A stretch of DNA of 64,000 nucleotides from Coenobita brevimanus (Eukaryota > Arthropoda > Malacostraca > Decapoda > Coenobitidae). The translations under genes were made by a program, and so were the position numbers. Positions within the stretch are counted from its first letter, which is position 1. Every line of letters starts with the position of its first letter. This document shows, one piece after another, positions 46,746 through 59,097 of this stretch. Below the pieces are notes generated by a model, which saw only the letters and a program-made list of their open reading frames with translations, had not been told where the DNA came from and did not search any database. The stretch is from NCBI GenBank assembly GCA_032717465.1, contig CM064671.1:56867394-56931393 (forward strand), in the 5' to 3' direction.

Positions 46746-49141
46746 AGTAACAGAACTGATTAGCGATGGACAGTTGATGGTTTTGTCATCGATGATACCA
46801 CTTTTTTTCAGCATTCATAAAGTATTTTTTTGTCTACCTATTCCTATTTTTCTTGATACCATAGTCTCCCATAGGTATTGCAGAATTCATTTAGACATCA
46901 GAGAGTAACCAATGAATTTAACATTTATGGTTGCCAGGTTCTTTTATGATCTCGCCTTTTAGTTCCGTGCTCTTTCTGACTTAAATCAATTGCTCCTCGG
47001 TATGCTGCCATTTTTTGTTCAGCTTCTGTCAGTGCCTAAGCAATGTTATCCTCTTGATGCTGTCTCTGTAACTATGCACATCTTTCAATAACTGTTAGTT
47101 TCTTTGTAAAATTTTTAGTCCGTATAATTTGCTGCCGGGTGATGTTCAACTGTGCTTCGGACGAAAAAGTCCGAAAAGTGTCTGGTTCTTGTTGCATTCA
47201 CCTTGGGAAAATTGAACCTGTGACGATATGTCAAAGATGCTGAACACATTCTAGCCATTACTCATGAGGAACTGAGAGATATGATGTGATGTATATTTTT
47301 TAATGGTAAGTAAAGTCAGGGAGTGGTGTAAAGCATTTACTAAATTATATTATAGTCACTTACTGAAAAGGTCCATGGCATAGAATTTTTGGTCAACACA
47401 GACCTATATAGGAAGAATTTTCATGGATAAGTGAAGGAGTAACAGAGAATTCAAAGACGCTGTAGCAACGTTATTCACTAAAAATTACTACAGTGCCACT
47501 TCAGCAGAGCTCCACATCTAACACAAACTACTACTTGCATTTAAGGTAAGTACTTTTGTCTACACTCACAGTATATAAGAAGATCGTATCAAACCCTGCT
47601 ATTAAAATAGCAATAAATATTTGCCATTGCTTGGTGTGCTAGCACAGTATATTCAACACAACAGAGTGCAACCCTTCACCTAACAGATGGTCCAAGGGTA
47701 TAAATTATGACTTTTGACTGTCACTTTGTCATTAACCCTTTTGTTTTCAAAATCGAAGAACATCATTTCCTGACACCTAACCTTTCCACGAAGTTTCGTT
47801 CTGATATATCAAAACTACTTCAGGTGACCCTACCGTGTGTCCTCGACAAATGATCTATCATTCTCGAAAAGGAATCTCTTTTTTCTTGACCCCTCATCCA
47901 TTCTTCATACAGTAGGGTGAATCAGACCGATTCAGAATTGATATATATGGTCGATCATTTGGCACTGACTAATGACTTTGACCCCTTTTGACTGTGTTCT
48001 GGTTCTGGCATCACTTCCACAATGAGTTATGTCTCACACTACTTCTACATGTTATATACAGGGATGTTTAATCATATTTAATGGATAAGTATTGTAGTGC
48101 TGAGATAAATAATCAAATTCATCCTCACTGTTGAGTGTGGTGGGAGAGGAGAGAGAGGCCAGATATTGCCGAAGCCAGCACTTCAGACGTAAACAGGGAG
48201 AGTGGAGGATGGGTGAGGGAAGGGAATAAATACTGTATATATTTCAGTCTTGGGGAAATATATGTGTGTTAATACTACATATACAGTTAATACTGCCTTA
48301 TTGAGATGTATGGTGTGCATGGTAGAGTTGTAACTTACTCTTACTCGCGTACATATCTCCATATGTCCGAGAGATTGCGGCATCTCTTAGTTTTGCTGAC
48401 CTGTACTAGTTCCCAGGGCTGGGGGCACTGAGGCAGTCAGGCTCACTCTAGCTCTCGCCAGAAGTAGACACTCTATTCCGTTAATCTCTCTTGTCACAGC
48501 TGTATCTTTATGCCATGATAAAGAGGGAGGAACACACCTGCTCCTTGTTTTCTGATTCACCTGACATGATACCTGCTCCTAATTTATGGGTTCATCAGTC
48601 ACTATCCTCCCGGCAGCCAAAGTTTACGCGAAGGGAGCGGGTGTCCTACAAATGGAACATCTCATCCACCCTTTATCTTCACCCCTTCCACCGAGATTTG
48701 TTAAGTTTGATCAAAATGAGTATGCTAACCTTGTAATATTTGACCAAATGTACTCAATAACAACACCAAGCCTGCTGGGCTGACACTCAACTGTTTCACA
48801 AATTTTGGTTCAGATCAGAACAAAACTCGAGGTGTTTTGTTCACACACACACACACACACGGCACCGAGGAGACCAGACGTTCGCCGCCATCACTTAATA
48901 AACGGCCAACTTGGCCAGTGGCATTACCTAAATTAATATCTTTATATGACTTAAGCTCTGTACCAGGTTAGACTAAATGGTGTTCTAATATATATATAAA
49001 AAAAAAGAAGTTTTAAGCAAGACTTGTTCAAACAGAAAAGAAAACAAATTAGAGTAAGAATGCGCACAATCAGCTGATCGTTTGTTTAGTCTACAACTGC
49101 CCCACAAATGTAAGTACCATATGTGCTTTTAGTACTGCAAC
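46746..49141. other. Upstream intergenic stretch, little recognised
   Basis: No gene or transposon recognised. A short (AC)n run lies at 48,842-48,860. Confidence 0.45.
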
Positions 49142-50660
49142 ATGACCACAGACTTTAGTAAAGCAAATTTGGAAAAGAAAAGGGATAAAGTTAGAAACCA
49201 AGACGATGATTTCTACCAAGAACTGGTTGAAATGGAGACTCACAATAAACTGGTGGAAAGAGTACAAAGGCTAGAGACGGCTTTTCAAAATGAGATTAAT
49301 GAAATTAAGAAATAGATGCACTTGCAAAAGGAAGAAATAGAAAAATTAGGAAAGGAAGTCAACAAGAAAGACATAACCATAGATGAGCTGACAGTAGAAC
49401 TGGGTTCACTTAGGAGAAAAATTAGTGAAATGGCAAGTACAGTAGTCAACCACGAGAGCATTATGGAAGAGTTCAAAAATGATACAGAGACAATTAGGCA
49501 AGTAAGCAGTCTGACAGACCAGAGCAGTGATATTGAAGAGAAGATAACATAGGTGACTGAAGCTGTGCAAAGCTAAAAAATGATATGGAAACCACTTATG
49601 ATGAAATGGTGAAAGCAAAGAAGGACTTAGAAACAAGGGTGGAAGAAAAAAGCATTAAAAAGGAAGTAAAAATAATAACCCAAAACAATCCTAAGTAAGT
49701 CAGAGATTCAGCAGTTATCAACAAATTTATAGTAATCACTGGTATATAAGAGGAAGAAGTAAAAAACAAGATCTCAAGAGACAAAAAGGAGATGGCAAAT
49801 GTAATGGGCATATTGAAAGAAGTATCAGAGGAAATCTGTAGTAAAGACATAGAGGAACACAAAAGGTTAGGGAAATACAAGCGAAGCAAGTCAAGACCCT
49901 TAAAGGTAGCCTTCCAGAGTGTAAACACCGTGGAGGAGATACTAAAAAATGAAAAGAATCTTATGGAAAAAGAGGAGTTCAAAAATGTATGGATAAAAAG
50001 ATGCCTAACACAAGAGGAACTGGAATTACTGAAAGAGAAGAGGGAGGAAGCAAAAACAAAAAATGAGGGAAGATCAGAGGAGGAGAAGAATACATTTTTT
50101 TTTTTCACAAAGTAATAGGATTGCATGTACGAAAGTGGTACATAAACAGGAGGGAATAAAAAGGAGGAAGGAAGTAGAACCAAGTCATGACAAGTATAGA
50201 AACAAGATGATTAAGTTGATGTACTCAAACGTGGATGGAATGGTATCTAAATTATTAGAGATGAATGATTATGTCAGAGAAAATGAACCACATATAATAT
50301 GCCTAACTGAAACAAAATTAACACCAAGGCTATCAAATGAAATCCTAAACTTAGAGGAATATAATATATGGAGAAGAGATAGGAACTTTTAAAATGGAGG
50401 AGGAATTATAATATTTAATAAGAAAAATCTAAAAGTCAAAGAACTAGAACTAGATATACCCTCACAAGTAAAACTGATTGCAGCAGAGATCAATACATCT
50501 GAAGGGATAATAACTGTAGCCAATTTGTACATGCCACCCAAGTCAAACACATGGGAAAGAGACGAATATGAGGACCTGGCAGAGAAAACAATTCAGAGTT
50601 TAAGATCATTACTACATAAAATGGTAGGGAAATCGGAAAGAATTATACTAACTGGAGATT
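49142..50660 (+). mobile_element. L2/CR1-like LINE head: coiled-coil ORF1 and endonuclease half
   Basis: ATG at 49,142 opens a charged coiled coil (EMETHNKLVERVQRLETAF, one in-frame TAG, then to 49,552). After frameshifts comes an ORF1-type C-terminal domain (49,792-50,115: RLGKYKRSKSRPLKVAFQSV, RCLTQEELELLKEK). The endonuclease then begins at about 50,211 (KLMYSNVDGMVSKLLEMNDY, IICLTETKLTP with the catalytic Glu, VANLYMPPKS, RIILTGDFN). It stops exactly at a TTAA element. The downstream half of this LINE is absent. Confidence 0.75.
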
Positions 50661-51437
50661 TTAACCCGCCCCGTCCCGGAGACGTGAATTCACGTCCTCG
50701 CATGATGTGCACTTATATCCCGGAGAAGTAAATTAACGCGGCAACATTGCAAGGTCCCTAATTTGCACAATTTTCAATTTTCACAAGTGATTTGTCGTGA
50801 GTGATTTTTGGCACGTATACACAGGACACCTTCCTCTATTCCTCTACAAAATGCCAAGCAGGGACAGTGCCTTACACTGCATAACCTCTCCCCCCCCCCT
50901 GCATGCCATTGTCTCGGCAATTCACCTGTTACCAGTGACCTGGCCAATAAAGACATTCAGGGCCAGAGTGATTCCCCAATCGATGACAATGTGGAGGACA
51001 AAGTTTACATAGCATTAGAGGAAGAAACAGTCAGAAATGATGATCAGGTAATGTGGGAAAAATAGGTCATGAATGGTGATGAGTTAGTGAGTGAAACAAT
51101 GCTTATAATGCCTATATTACTGTTTGAAAACCAATATACTCTTGTACTACATATAAATTCGTACCAAGTAAATAAATAAATACTGTTTATGAGTGGATAA
51201 AATAGTTACCCTCCCATAGAACTAGTTTTCTTTGGTGCCAGCCTGTTAGAAAACCCAGTCAGGTAAGGAGGTACTCGTACCTAGATCGAGTATTTTAAAC
51301 CTCAGGTGAGCGATTTGTCTATGAATTTTCGATGTTTCTCACCAAAAGCGAATGTTTGAGCCAAAAAAAAAAAGGTCCAAAAATGTCGGGACTGGGGCGT
51401 ACCACTGCCCAGAAAACGTCGGGATGGGGGGGGTTAA
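50661..51437 (-). mobile_element. TTAA element, family I, copy 2 (inverted)
   Basis: TTAACCCGCCCCGTCCCGG ... GTCGGGATGGGGGGGGTTAA, 777 bp, opposite in orientation to copies 1 and 3. The plus-direction ORF 50,808-51,065 contains SDSPIDDNVEDKVYIALEEE, an acidic stretch like piggyBac transposase N-termini (inference). Left flank is one LINE and right flank another. Confidence 0.82.
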
Positions 51438-53828
51438 TGACCTAGAGCAGCTTGTACAGCACCCAACCAGTGTCCCTGACCACCTTCGAGAGAGCTCCAA
51501 CATACTTTACCTCTTCCTTACAACTAATCCTTCTGCTTACACTGTTAATCTGTCCTCTCTGTTGGGCTCCTCCGATTACAACCTTATTACCTTAACCTGT
51601 CCCATCGCTCCGATATGGCCTGTAGACCCTCCACAGAAACGTCGTCTGTGGCACTTCGGAGCTGCGGATTGGGAGTCCCTCAGACAGTACTTCGATTTTC
51701 CATGGAATGATTATTGCTTCCAAGGCTGGGAGAGATCTGAGTGTGCCTTGCACATTACAGAGGTTATTCTCTTGGGCATTCAAGCATACATTCCCTTCTC
51801 ATATCCACTGACTAATGCAAGAAAACCTTGGTTTAATCACGCTTGTTTTAATACTGTCCGCGACAAGGAGAGGGTTTATAAAGGGTACAAGAGCCAACCC
51901 ACCCCTGAATCACACCTTGTTTATGTTTCTGCCCGGAATCGTGCTAATGCTGTTCTTCGTTCTGATAAAAATATATTCATCCATACTAATTGTTCTCAAC
52001 ACTCCAACTCGAATTCTTCCCACTCCTTCTGGTACCTTGCCAAAAACCTTTGTAACAACTTCAACTCATCATCCTTCCCTCCTCTTTTCTATTCTGATGG
52101 CTCTGTAGCTTTTTCTTCTACTGATAAAGCAGATCTCTTTGCTCAGACTTTCTCCTCCAATGCCACCTTAGATGATTCCGGTGCTGTTCCTCCATCACTT
52201 CCCCCCTCAGACTTCCTCATGGCTGACATTAAAATTTCTTTAGCTGATGTATTTTCTGCCATCACTGGCCTCAATACTAGCAAGTCATATGGGCCTTATG
52301 GAGTCCCTCTTGTTGTCCTCAAGAACTGTGCTTCAGTGCTTACACCCTGCCTAGGTAAACTCTTTCGCCTTTGTTTGTCAACTTGTACTTTTCCTTCTTG
52401 CTGGAAGTTTGCTTTCAATCAGGCAGTCCCAAAAAAAGGGTGACCATTCCCAACCCTCTAACTATCGTCCAATTGCTTTAACATGCTGTGTCTCAAAAGT
52501 TTTCTAGTCAATTCTTAACATAAAAATTTTAAACCATCTTTCCTCTCATAACCTTCTTTCCACTGACGATCTTCTCACCTACCTTTCAGACTCCTGGTCA
52601 TCCTCCTTTCGGGACTTTGGCGAAAGCTTTGCCATTGCACTTAACATCTCAAATGCTTTCGATAGAGTCTGGCAAAAATCTTTAATTTCCAAACGACCCT
52701 CTTACGGTTTCTATCCTTCTATCTGTGCCTTCATCTATAGCTTCCTTTCTGGTCTTTCTGTAGCCGTTGTTATAGACAGCCATCGTTCTTCTTCTAGATC
52801 TATCAGCAGTGGTGTTCCTCAGGGCTGTGTCCTATCACCAACTCTCTTCCTTTTATTCATTATTGACCTTCTAAGCTGTACATCTAACCCTATCGACTTG
52901 TTCACTGATGATTCCATCCTTCACCTTTCCATTCGGTTCTCACAACGTCCATCTCAGCAGTTACTTCAGCAAACAAGGGATGAGGCTATGGCATACCTAA
53001 TGTCTGACTTGGCTCGTTTCTCTGACTTGGGTAAAAATAATCTTGTTTTTAATGCATCAAAAACTCCGTTTTTACACCTATCAACCCGACAAAATCTTCC
53101 ACAGGAGTACCCACTGATGTTTAATAATATTCATCTTAATCCTGCATCATCCTTGAACATGCTTGGGGTTTCTTTCACTCGGGACTTATCTTGGAAAGAT
53201 CATATTACATCTCTTGTAAAATCTGCTTCTAAGAGATTAGGTGTGCTAAGCCAACTCTGTACCTTCTTTACCCCTGCACAGTTGTTGACTTTATACCCGG
53301 GTTTTATTCGCCCCAGTTTGGAATACAACTTTCATGTGTTGGGAGGCTCCCCACATGCAGCTCTTCTCAGTAGGGTGGAATCAAAGGCTAATTGTCTCAT
53401 CAACTCGCCTCCTCTTACTAGCTCCCTTCAACCTCTGTCTCTTCGCTGCACTGTTGCATCTTTATCTCTTTTCTATCGTTACTTCCATGGTCACTGCTCC
53501 TCTGAATTGTGTGCTTGCATCCCTCCACCTCTACGAAGGGTGCGTAGCACCCGTGTAGCAACAAACTCTCATCCCTTTTCTGTCCAACTCTCTAATGCAA
53601 GAGTTAACCATTACTCCCAGTCCTTCATTTATGCAACAGGTCACCTCTGGAACCGTCTTCCTCTGTCTTTATTTCCTACTTTCCATGATCTCCAGTTTTT
53701 CACACGCAGTGTGTCCAGGTATCTCGAAATGAATGGATCTTGAATTTGGCTTTCTTTTGTATTGTTATTGTTTTTTCTTGGGGGGAACAGTTTGTGGGCT
53801 CAGGTCTTTGGTTCCTTCTTTCTAGCAT

Positions 53829-53830
<2 letters not shown>
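51438..53830 (+). mobile_element. Jockey-like LINE tail: endonuclease end, linker and RT
   Basis: The 363-codon ORF to 52,443 opens (after TTAA) with [17 protein letters not shown] and [15 protein letters not shown] (endonuclease Ser-Asp end). A linker ([33 protein letters not shown]) follows, then RT fingers ([14 protein letters not shown]). A one-base slip at a (A)7G tract near 52,433 breaks the frame. Palm: ISNAFDRVWQ, SGVPQGCVLSPTLFLL. The catalytic box survives as LFTDDSILHLS (52,898 on; YADD changed to TDD with one residue altered). Thumb and tail to the stop at 53,743 (VKSASKRLGVLSQL, RVNHYSQSFIYATGHLWN). The 3' end runs into (AC)n. Confidence 0.87.

Positions 53831-53868
<38 letters not shown>
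53831..53868. repeat. (AC)n microsatellite at LINE 3' end
   Basis: About 19 AC units directly after the LINE 3' UTR. Confidence 0.95.
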
Positions 53869-53869
<1 letters not shown>

Positions 53870-54129
53870 CATAACTCCTCATCTTCAATTCCGACAAGGG
53901 CCTTTCAGTTTCTTCAACACCCCTGGAGGAAGTGAGTTTTCCGAATTTTGGTGATATGTATATTGACCTATTATCAGTACCCCTATATTTTTCACACAAA
54001 TAACCATATTCTCCTACATATTACACATATGACAGAAAGTACAGCTTCATTAGCAGTAAATTGAACGAAGGTGTGTTCATGTCTAGTAGTTATAACACTT
54101 AAAAAACAACCCTTGGAGATTTTACAGTC

Positions 54130-54905
54130 TGTAAGTAAAAGGGATGGTTTTGGAAGCATAATCTTCAGGCAAAGGGGGGGGAGAACAGTGTTTTTTTTTT
54201 TTCTTGTGTGGTAAACCTAGGTAGCGATTGGAAGAGTAATCTAGCTTTGTCGTCCTATTACTCGAAAACTATTGGACGTATCAACTTCCTGTTAGAACCA
54301 TGATAAAGAGCAGTAAATTCTATGTATGTTCATTACGAAAATATAAGCCTTTGGGAGCTTATTTTTTAGGAAAAGGCGGGGGAATGGAGTGTATTTTATT
54401 CTCGTTTGTGGTAATAGTCGAAAACGCTCGGTGGAGAAATCTCACTTTGTCGGCCAATTACTCGAAAACTATTGGACGTATTGACTTCCGGTAAGAACCA
54501 TGATAAAGAGCAGTAAATTTTACGTATGTACAGAGACAGAACAATGTAATATCTCTGATAAAAAGTCGTTGTTACGTAGGCGGGAATATAGCGTTTGCTG
54601 TGTGCACATGACGAAAATGACGCATGGCCGTGAGTACCCGGTCTTTTTTTGCGATTTACTCGGAAACCATGAGGCGTATCGAAAACCTGTTTTGCCGAGG
54701 AGAAAGCTCATGAAATTCTACGCAGTATTATGAAATAAAAATATAATGTTTGCTAGAAAACTTCTGCAGGAAGGCTCCCTGAATATTTACTTTTTTTTTT
54801 TAATGGCTTTCAGTTTTTGGCTATTTTCTCAAAAACTGCAAATCGTATCACAACCGGATATTTCTCATTAGAAAGCTGTTAGAAAGCTGATGAAATTCTC
54901 TATCA
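54130..54905. repeat. Degenerate tandem repeat, about four units of 180-200 bp
   Basis: Core word TTACTCGAAAACTATTGGACGTAT at about 54,259 and 54,459; diverged forms at about 54,655 (TTACTCGGAAACCATGAGGCGTAT) and 54,826 (TTCTCAAAAACTGCAAATCGTAT). Each is followed by AAGAGCAGTAAATTCTATGTATG or AAAGCTNATGAAATTCT. The first two units are close copies. Confidence 0.75.
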
Positions 54906-55393
54906 AAACTCTTAATAACATTTTCCTGTATGATGGAAAGCATTCGAATGGTGATGTTGGGAAGTGAAATTGACGTTGTATAATGTTTATTCAGGGCCGA
55001 CTAATGTTGTTTTATCCGTGTTTTCCTTTTTTTGTGTGTGTGTGTCCTTATCAGCTAGAACAAACATTGACGGATAAGATCATATAGGTCTGGGTGGCAA
55101 AAATAAGGCGAGAATGCGTGTTTTCAGTGGCGCACAGGCGGGCTGGGTGAGGGGCCAGTCGAGTAAAATCTTGTGCCGGGAAACTTACTGAAACTTATGA
55201 GTGCGTGAGAGGGTTAAGCAATCTGATTCACTACCTCCGTATCCAGTTCACTATCCGCTCCTCCCTCTTCCCGACAACTGCGTGCATTCAGTCATGGGTA
55301 CTGATGGGGAGGGGAGATTGCCATAATGACTGCTACACCGTGGACAGCAGATCATATGTTTATTCATCAATGACGTTGGTTCACCCGTCTTCT
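54906..55393. other. No feature recognised
   Basis: Mixed composition; short ORFs only. Confidence 0.4.
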
Positions 55394-56165
55394 TTAACCC
55401 TCCGCATGCCAGCTATTTTTAGCTGTATGGGTCGCCCCGATGCCGGCCATTTTTCGACTTTTTTTTTGCAATATGATAGATTTTGATGTGAAAACAATGA
55501 ATTTCATCATTAAAATGATCACCAAAGCTCGGAAATGGGTTATATTGAGTCCTGCATACTTGTATACAGGTACTGTATAGTCGCTTTCTCATGCTCACCA
55601 CTTAGGTGAGAGAAAGCCATTTTCTGTGTAAGGTATACTCAGGTATTTATTCTGGGATGATATAGCAATATTCAGTACACTTTTCTGATTACTTATTACT
55701 TCAACATCTATGACAATTTGCATGTCCTTCTCACTGTGAATGCATTATCTTACACTTACTTGAAGACAGGTACAACCTGACTTCATTATGTACAGTCCTG
55801 GCACTTACAAGAAGGTTTACAACTTGACTTCACTATGTAGTCGTTACACTTACAAGAATATATTTACAACTTACACTTACGTGAAAATATATACAAAATG
55901 CCTTCACTTTGTACAGCACTGGGTGAGGCACACAGGCAGAGTGAGGCAGAGCGAGCATGGGGAGGGGGTAGTGAGTGAGTGTATGGCCTTGACAGCCTGG
56001 GGGATGGTAGAGGAACAGTTACTATACATGCCTACCAATTTTTACCTGTGAATCATGAGAAATGCGGTCACAGTGAATGTTTTTATTGTAAACCATTTTA
56101 AAACGGCACTGGCCACGGCACTATGTCAGACCGTTTTAAAATGGCACTGGCATGCGGCGGGTTAA
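55394..56165. mobile_element. TTAA element, family II, intact copy
   Basis: TTAACCCTCCGCATGCCAGC ... CTGGCATGCGGCGGGTTAA, 772 bp. The ends are inverted (CCGCATGCCAG / CTGGCATGCGG). Near the right end two GTTTTAAAACGGCACTGGC-type words lie in tandem. No ORF of transposase type; non-autonomous. It serves as the empty-site reference for 31,014-43,660. Confidence 0.87.
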
Positions 56166-56649
56166 TGAATTGCAATATACACCATTGCCGTACAGCGGGG
56201 CAATTGGGCACCACCTGGGGTAAATGAGCACCCCCGTAATTTTTTTTTTATTTTTCAGTTAAAACAAATTATTTTTTTCCACAGTGTGAGTAATGTGATC
56301 TGTCCAAAAAACTAGTTTTACATGCAGAACAGAGCTACTTCACCATTTCAGTATGTGTCAGGCCTTCCAAAAGTGAAGAGGAAGCTTTCCCAAAATTTTG
56401 GAAAACTTCAAACATGGAAAGGCTAAGGGTAAGCTACCTAAGAAAAAAATTAGTTACAGTACTCTACTTTGGCTCATGAATCATAGATATCCTATGGTGC
56501 TTTTTGCTAGTATTAGATGCTTCTAGATATAAGCATTAATCCGCAGTGGCTCCGAAATCAAGAGTGGGGAAACTAGGCAAGTTGTCTTGGGGTATCTGGA
56601 CACTACCTGATGGCATCACTTTCGACCTATAATTTACTATTTTTACAGC

Positions 56650-56803
56650 TTTACAATGCGGTGAGGATCTGTCCGTTCTCCCCTTTGGGGCTAAGATGCG
56701 AATGAATGTGTTTGAATGGATGAGTAAATGGAGAGTGAGTCGTCCTGTCTCGGCTACCTCCCTTTCCTTGGGGGAAGCAGCCTAGGTATATAGATAGATA
56801 GAC
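56650..56803 (+). mobile_element. RTE 3' UTR fragment inside the pogo element
   Basis: GCGGTGAGGATCTGTCCGTTCTCCC ... CTTGGGGGAAGCAGCCTAGGTATATAGATAGATAGA corresponds to the 3' UTR and tail of the RTE at 29,790-29,925. It is flanked by ACAAT on both sides, a possible short target duplication. Confidence 0.75.
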
Positions 56804-56861
56804 AATCTAAAAACCATCCAAATACAGCAATTTCTATCTCATAATCCTTTTGTTTTTTCAA

Positions 56862-58386
56862 ATGGTTCGCCACTACATTCGAAAAACTTACCTTAACCAA
56901 CCAAAGCCATACTCTACCGATGCCCTGCGGGAGGCAGTGAGGCATGTCCACGCAGGGGAGCCTTGCAAACGTGTGGTTAGGTTGCTCAAGATACCTCACA
57001 GGACCCTTTGAAACCAGGTATTGGGTAAACGAACATCAACTGAGGTTGGTTGCATGCCAGCATTGCTGCCAGAGGCTGAGCCCTGCATTGTGCAACATCT
57101 CGCCACGTTTGCAGATTTCAGAGATGCCTTTGAGAGTACTGATTTGAAGCTGTTTGTTAAAAGCTTTATAGACAAGGCTGGCAGAACTCCCCATTTATTA
57201 AGAACAATCTGCCAGGTGATGAATAGGTACACTCATTTGTGGATAGGCATGGTAAACTGTTATCGTATTGTTTGTGCCAGAATATCAGCTAGCAAAGGGC
57301 GGCGGCGTCTCTAGAGACTGAAAATAATTTTTTTGATAATCTGGAAAAGTCACTGAATGGTGTGCCACCGGACAACATGTTGAACTGTGATGAGACAAAT
57401 TTGGCGGATGATCCAAAATTGAAATTGATGATATTCAGAAAGGGAACAATACATGTGGAGCGAGTAATTAATACACCAAAGTCCTCTGTGTCTTTCATGT
57501 TTGTAAGTACGGCAAATGGGCAGTTCCTGCCTCCATATGTCGTCTACAAAGCTGAGCAATTGATGGACTCTTGGGTGCTTGGAGGACCCATCAACACAAG
57601 GTACAATAGAACCAAGTCTGGCTGGTTCAATGGATAGTGCTTTAAGGACTGGCTGGGGAGGCTTACTGTTAATTAGTTCCAGCACCTGAGTAATGAATCA
57701 CCGAAAGTCCTCATTGACGACAACCTTTCTTCACATATTTCTGCAGGATGGTCTTCTTGCCATTGAACAGCACGCATCTTCTCTAGCCCCTGGGCATGGA
57801 TGTCTGTGGACTAATGAAGGCTGAGTGGTGGAAGGTTTAGACAGAGTGGAAAAGACTGATGGCAAGTACTACACTATTATGCTGAAGGACTATTTTCCAC
57901 GGCTGTTGTATTCACTTTTGGAATATTTGGAAGGCAAGACTGAATATGCCATCAGCGGCTGCAAGACAACTGGTCTCTACCCACTCAACCACCAGAAAGT
58001 CATTGTTAAAAAGACTAAGGCTGAAGTCTCTCCATCAGCCAAGCACTTAGTCAGCCCTTTGATCATGAAGGAGCTTGCAGAGATGGGAGAGGCATCTGAT
58101 AGTAAACCAGGGCCTTCCCGGTGAGGAAGGGTCATCCATGTTGAGCCTGGCAGAAGTATCTCTATTGATGACATTAGCGTAGTTCCTTCTCAGAAGAGAG
58201 CCAAAAAAACAAGGTGCAAGAGGAAGCTCCCCACAGAAGACTCGGACAGTACCAGTAGCTCGGTGGAAATGGAATCATTGAGCGAAGGTTCAAATGGAGA
58301 AACAGAGGAGATACAACTACCGGTAAAGAGTGCTGAGGGAGAGGAAATGGAAGTAAAAGAAAGCCAGACCATGAACACAGAGTAGG
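56862..58386 (+). pseudogene. pogo-like transposase, inactivated
   Basis: N-terminal psq-type helix-turn-helix (MVRHYIRKTYLNQPKPYSTD, DALREAVRHVHAG, RVVRLLKIPHRTL), a stop, then a CENP-B-like segment. DDE core: NCDETNLADDP (first Asp), FVSTANGQFLPPYVVYKA, GWFNG, VLIDDNLSSHIS (second Asp, normally D-N-x-x-x-H). A C-terminal part has GCKTTGLYPLN and an acidic Ser-rich tail (58,200-58,385). At least five stops or frame changes. Jerky/Tigger-like family by motif order. Confidence 0.82.
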
Positions 58387-59033
58387 GCACCTATGTGATT
58401 GTTTGATTTCCTGGCAAGACAACTAGCTGTGATTATCATTTTGCAGGGAAAGTGTTAAGTGAAGAGAAGAATGGAGAGTGCACGGTCAGATATTTTAGGC
58501 GTGATTGTAGTGTCAGGAACTGTGTACAACTATTCCAAAGAACCGCAGATCGAGGACATTTATCCAATGGAACTGAATTGTATTGTCAAGTGTTTACCTA
58601 AGCCGGGCTAATAAGATCATGCGGTGAATGTACAATGTTTCCAGATGTTTTCCAATGAGAATTAAGGTAAAGATATTCAAGATGTAGTTCATTTTTTGTA
58701 ATATTTTTTATAAATTTTGTACCAGTACATTTTCTTTACAAGTAGATGTTATTGAATATTTACAACTGTGTCTATTCAGTTGTAATAAAACCTCAAAAGT
58801 ATCCGTAATCAGGTGTAAGAGCCCTTAAGTAGGTGTAAGAGCCCTTAAAATGAAAAAAAAAAAAAAAAGTGGAGCCCAATTACTCCCAATTCTTGGGGTA
58901 AACGGACACCCATATATTCTGTATAACTGCTCCCACCTGAATTATCAAAGAAACATTCTATGTCCAAATGGTAGCCCTAGCAATAAACATTAAAATCATT
59001 TTTCACTCTTTTTTATATTCTGCAGCTTTTTAT

Positions 59034-59037
<4 letters not shown>

Positions 59038-59066
<29 letters not shown>
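59038..59066. repeat. (AC)n microsatellite
   Basis: About 14 units, just inside the right pogo TIR. Confidence 0.9.
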
Positions 59067-59071
<5 letters not shown>

Positions 59072-59097
59072 AGATGTTGCCCAATTGCCCCACTGTA

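Larger units (their letters stand above)
56193..59095 (+). mobile_element. pogo/Tigger-like DNA transposon
   Basis: TIRs CAGCGGGGCAATTGGGCA and, inverted, CAGTGGGGCAATTGGGCA are flanked by TA (56,191-56,192; 59,096-59,097): 2.9 kb with TA duplication, as in the pogo group. The transposase lies on the plus strand between the TIRs. A short RTE 3' fragment (56,650-56,803) has inserted within it. Old: the transposase carries many stops. Confidence 0.87.

Noticed and set aside
49316..49552. Separate coiled-coil host gene
   Set aside because: In frame with the upstream ATG at 49,142 and followed by a LINE ORF1 C-terminal domain and endonuclease, so part of a retrotransposon.
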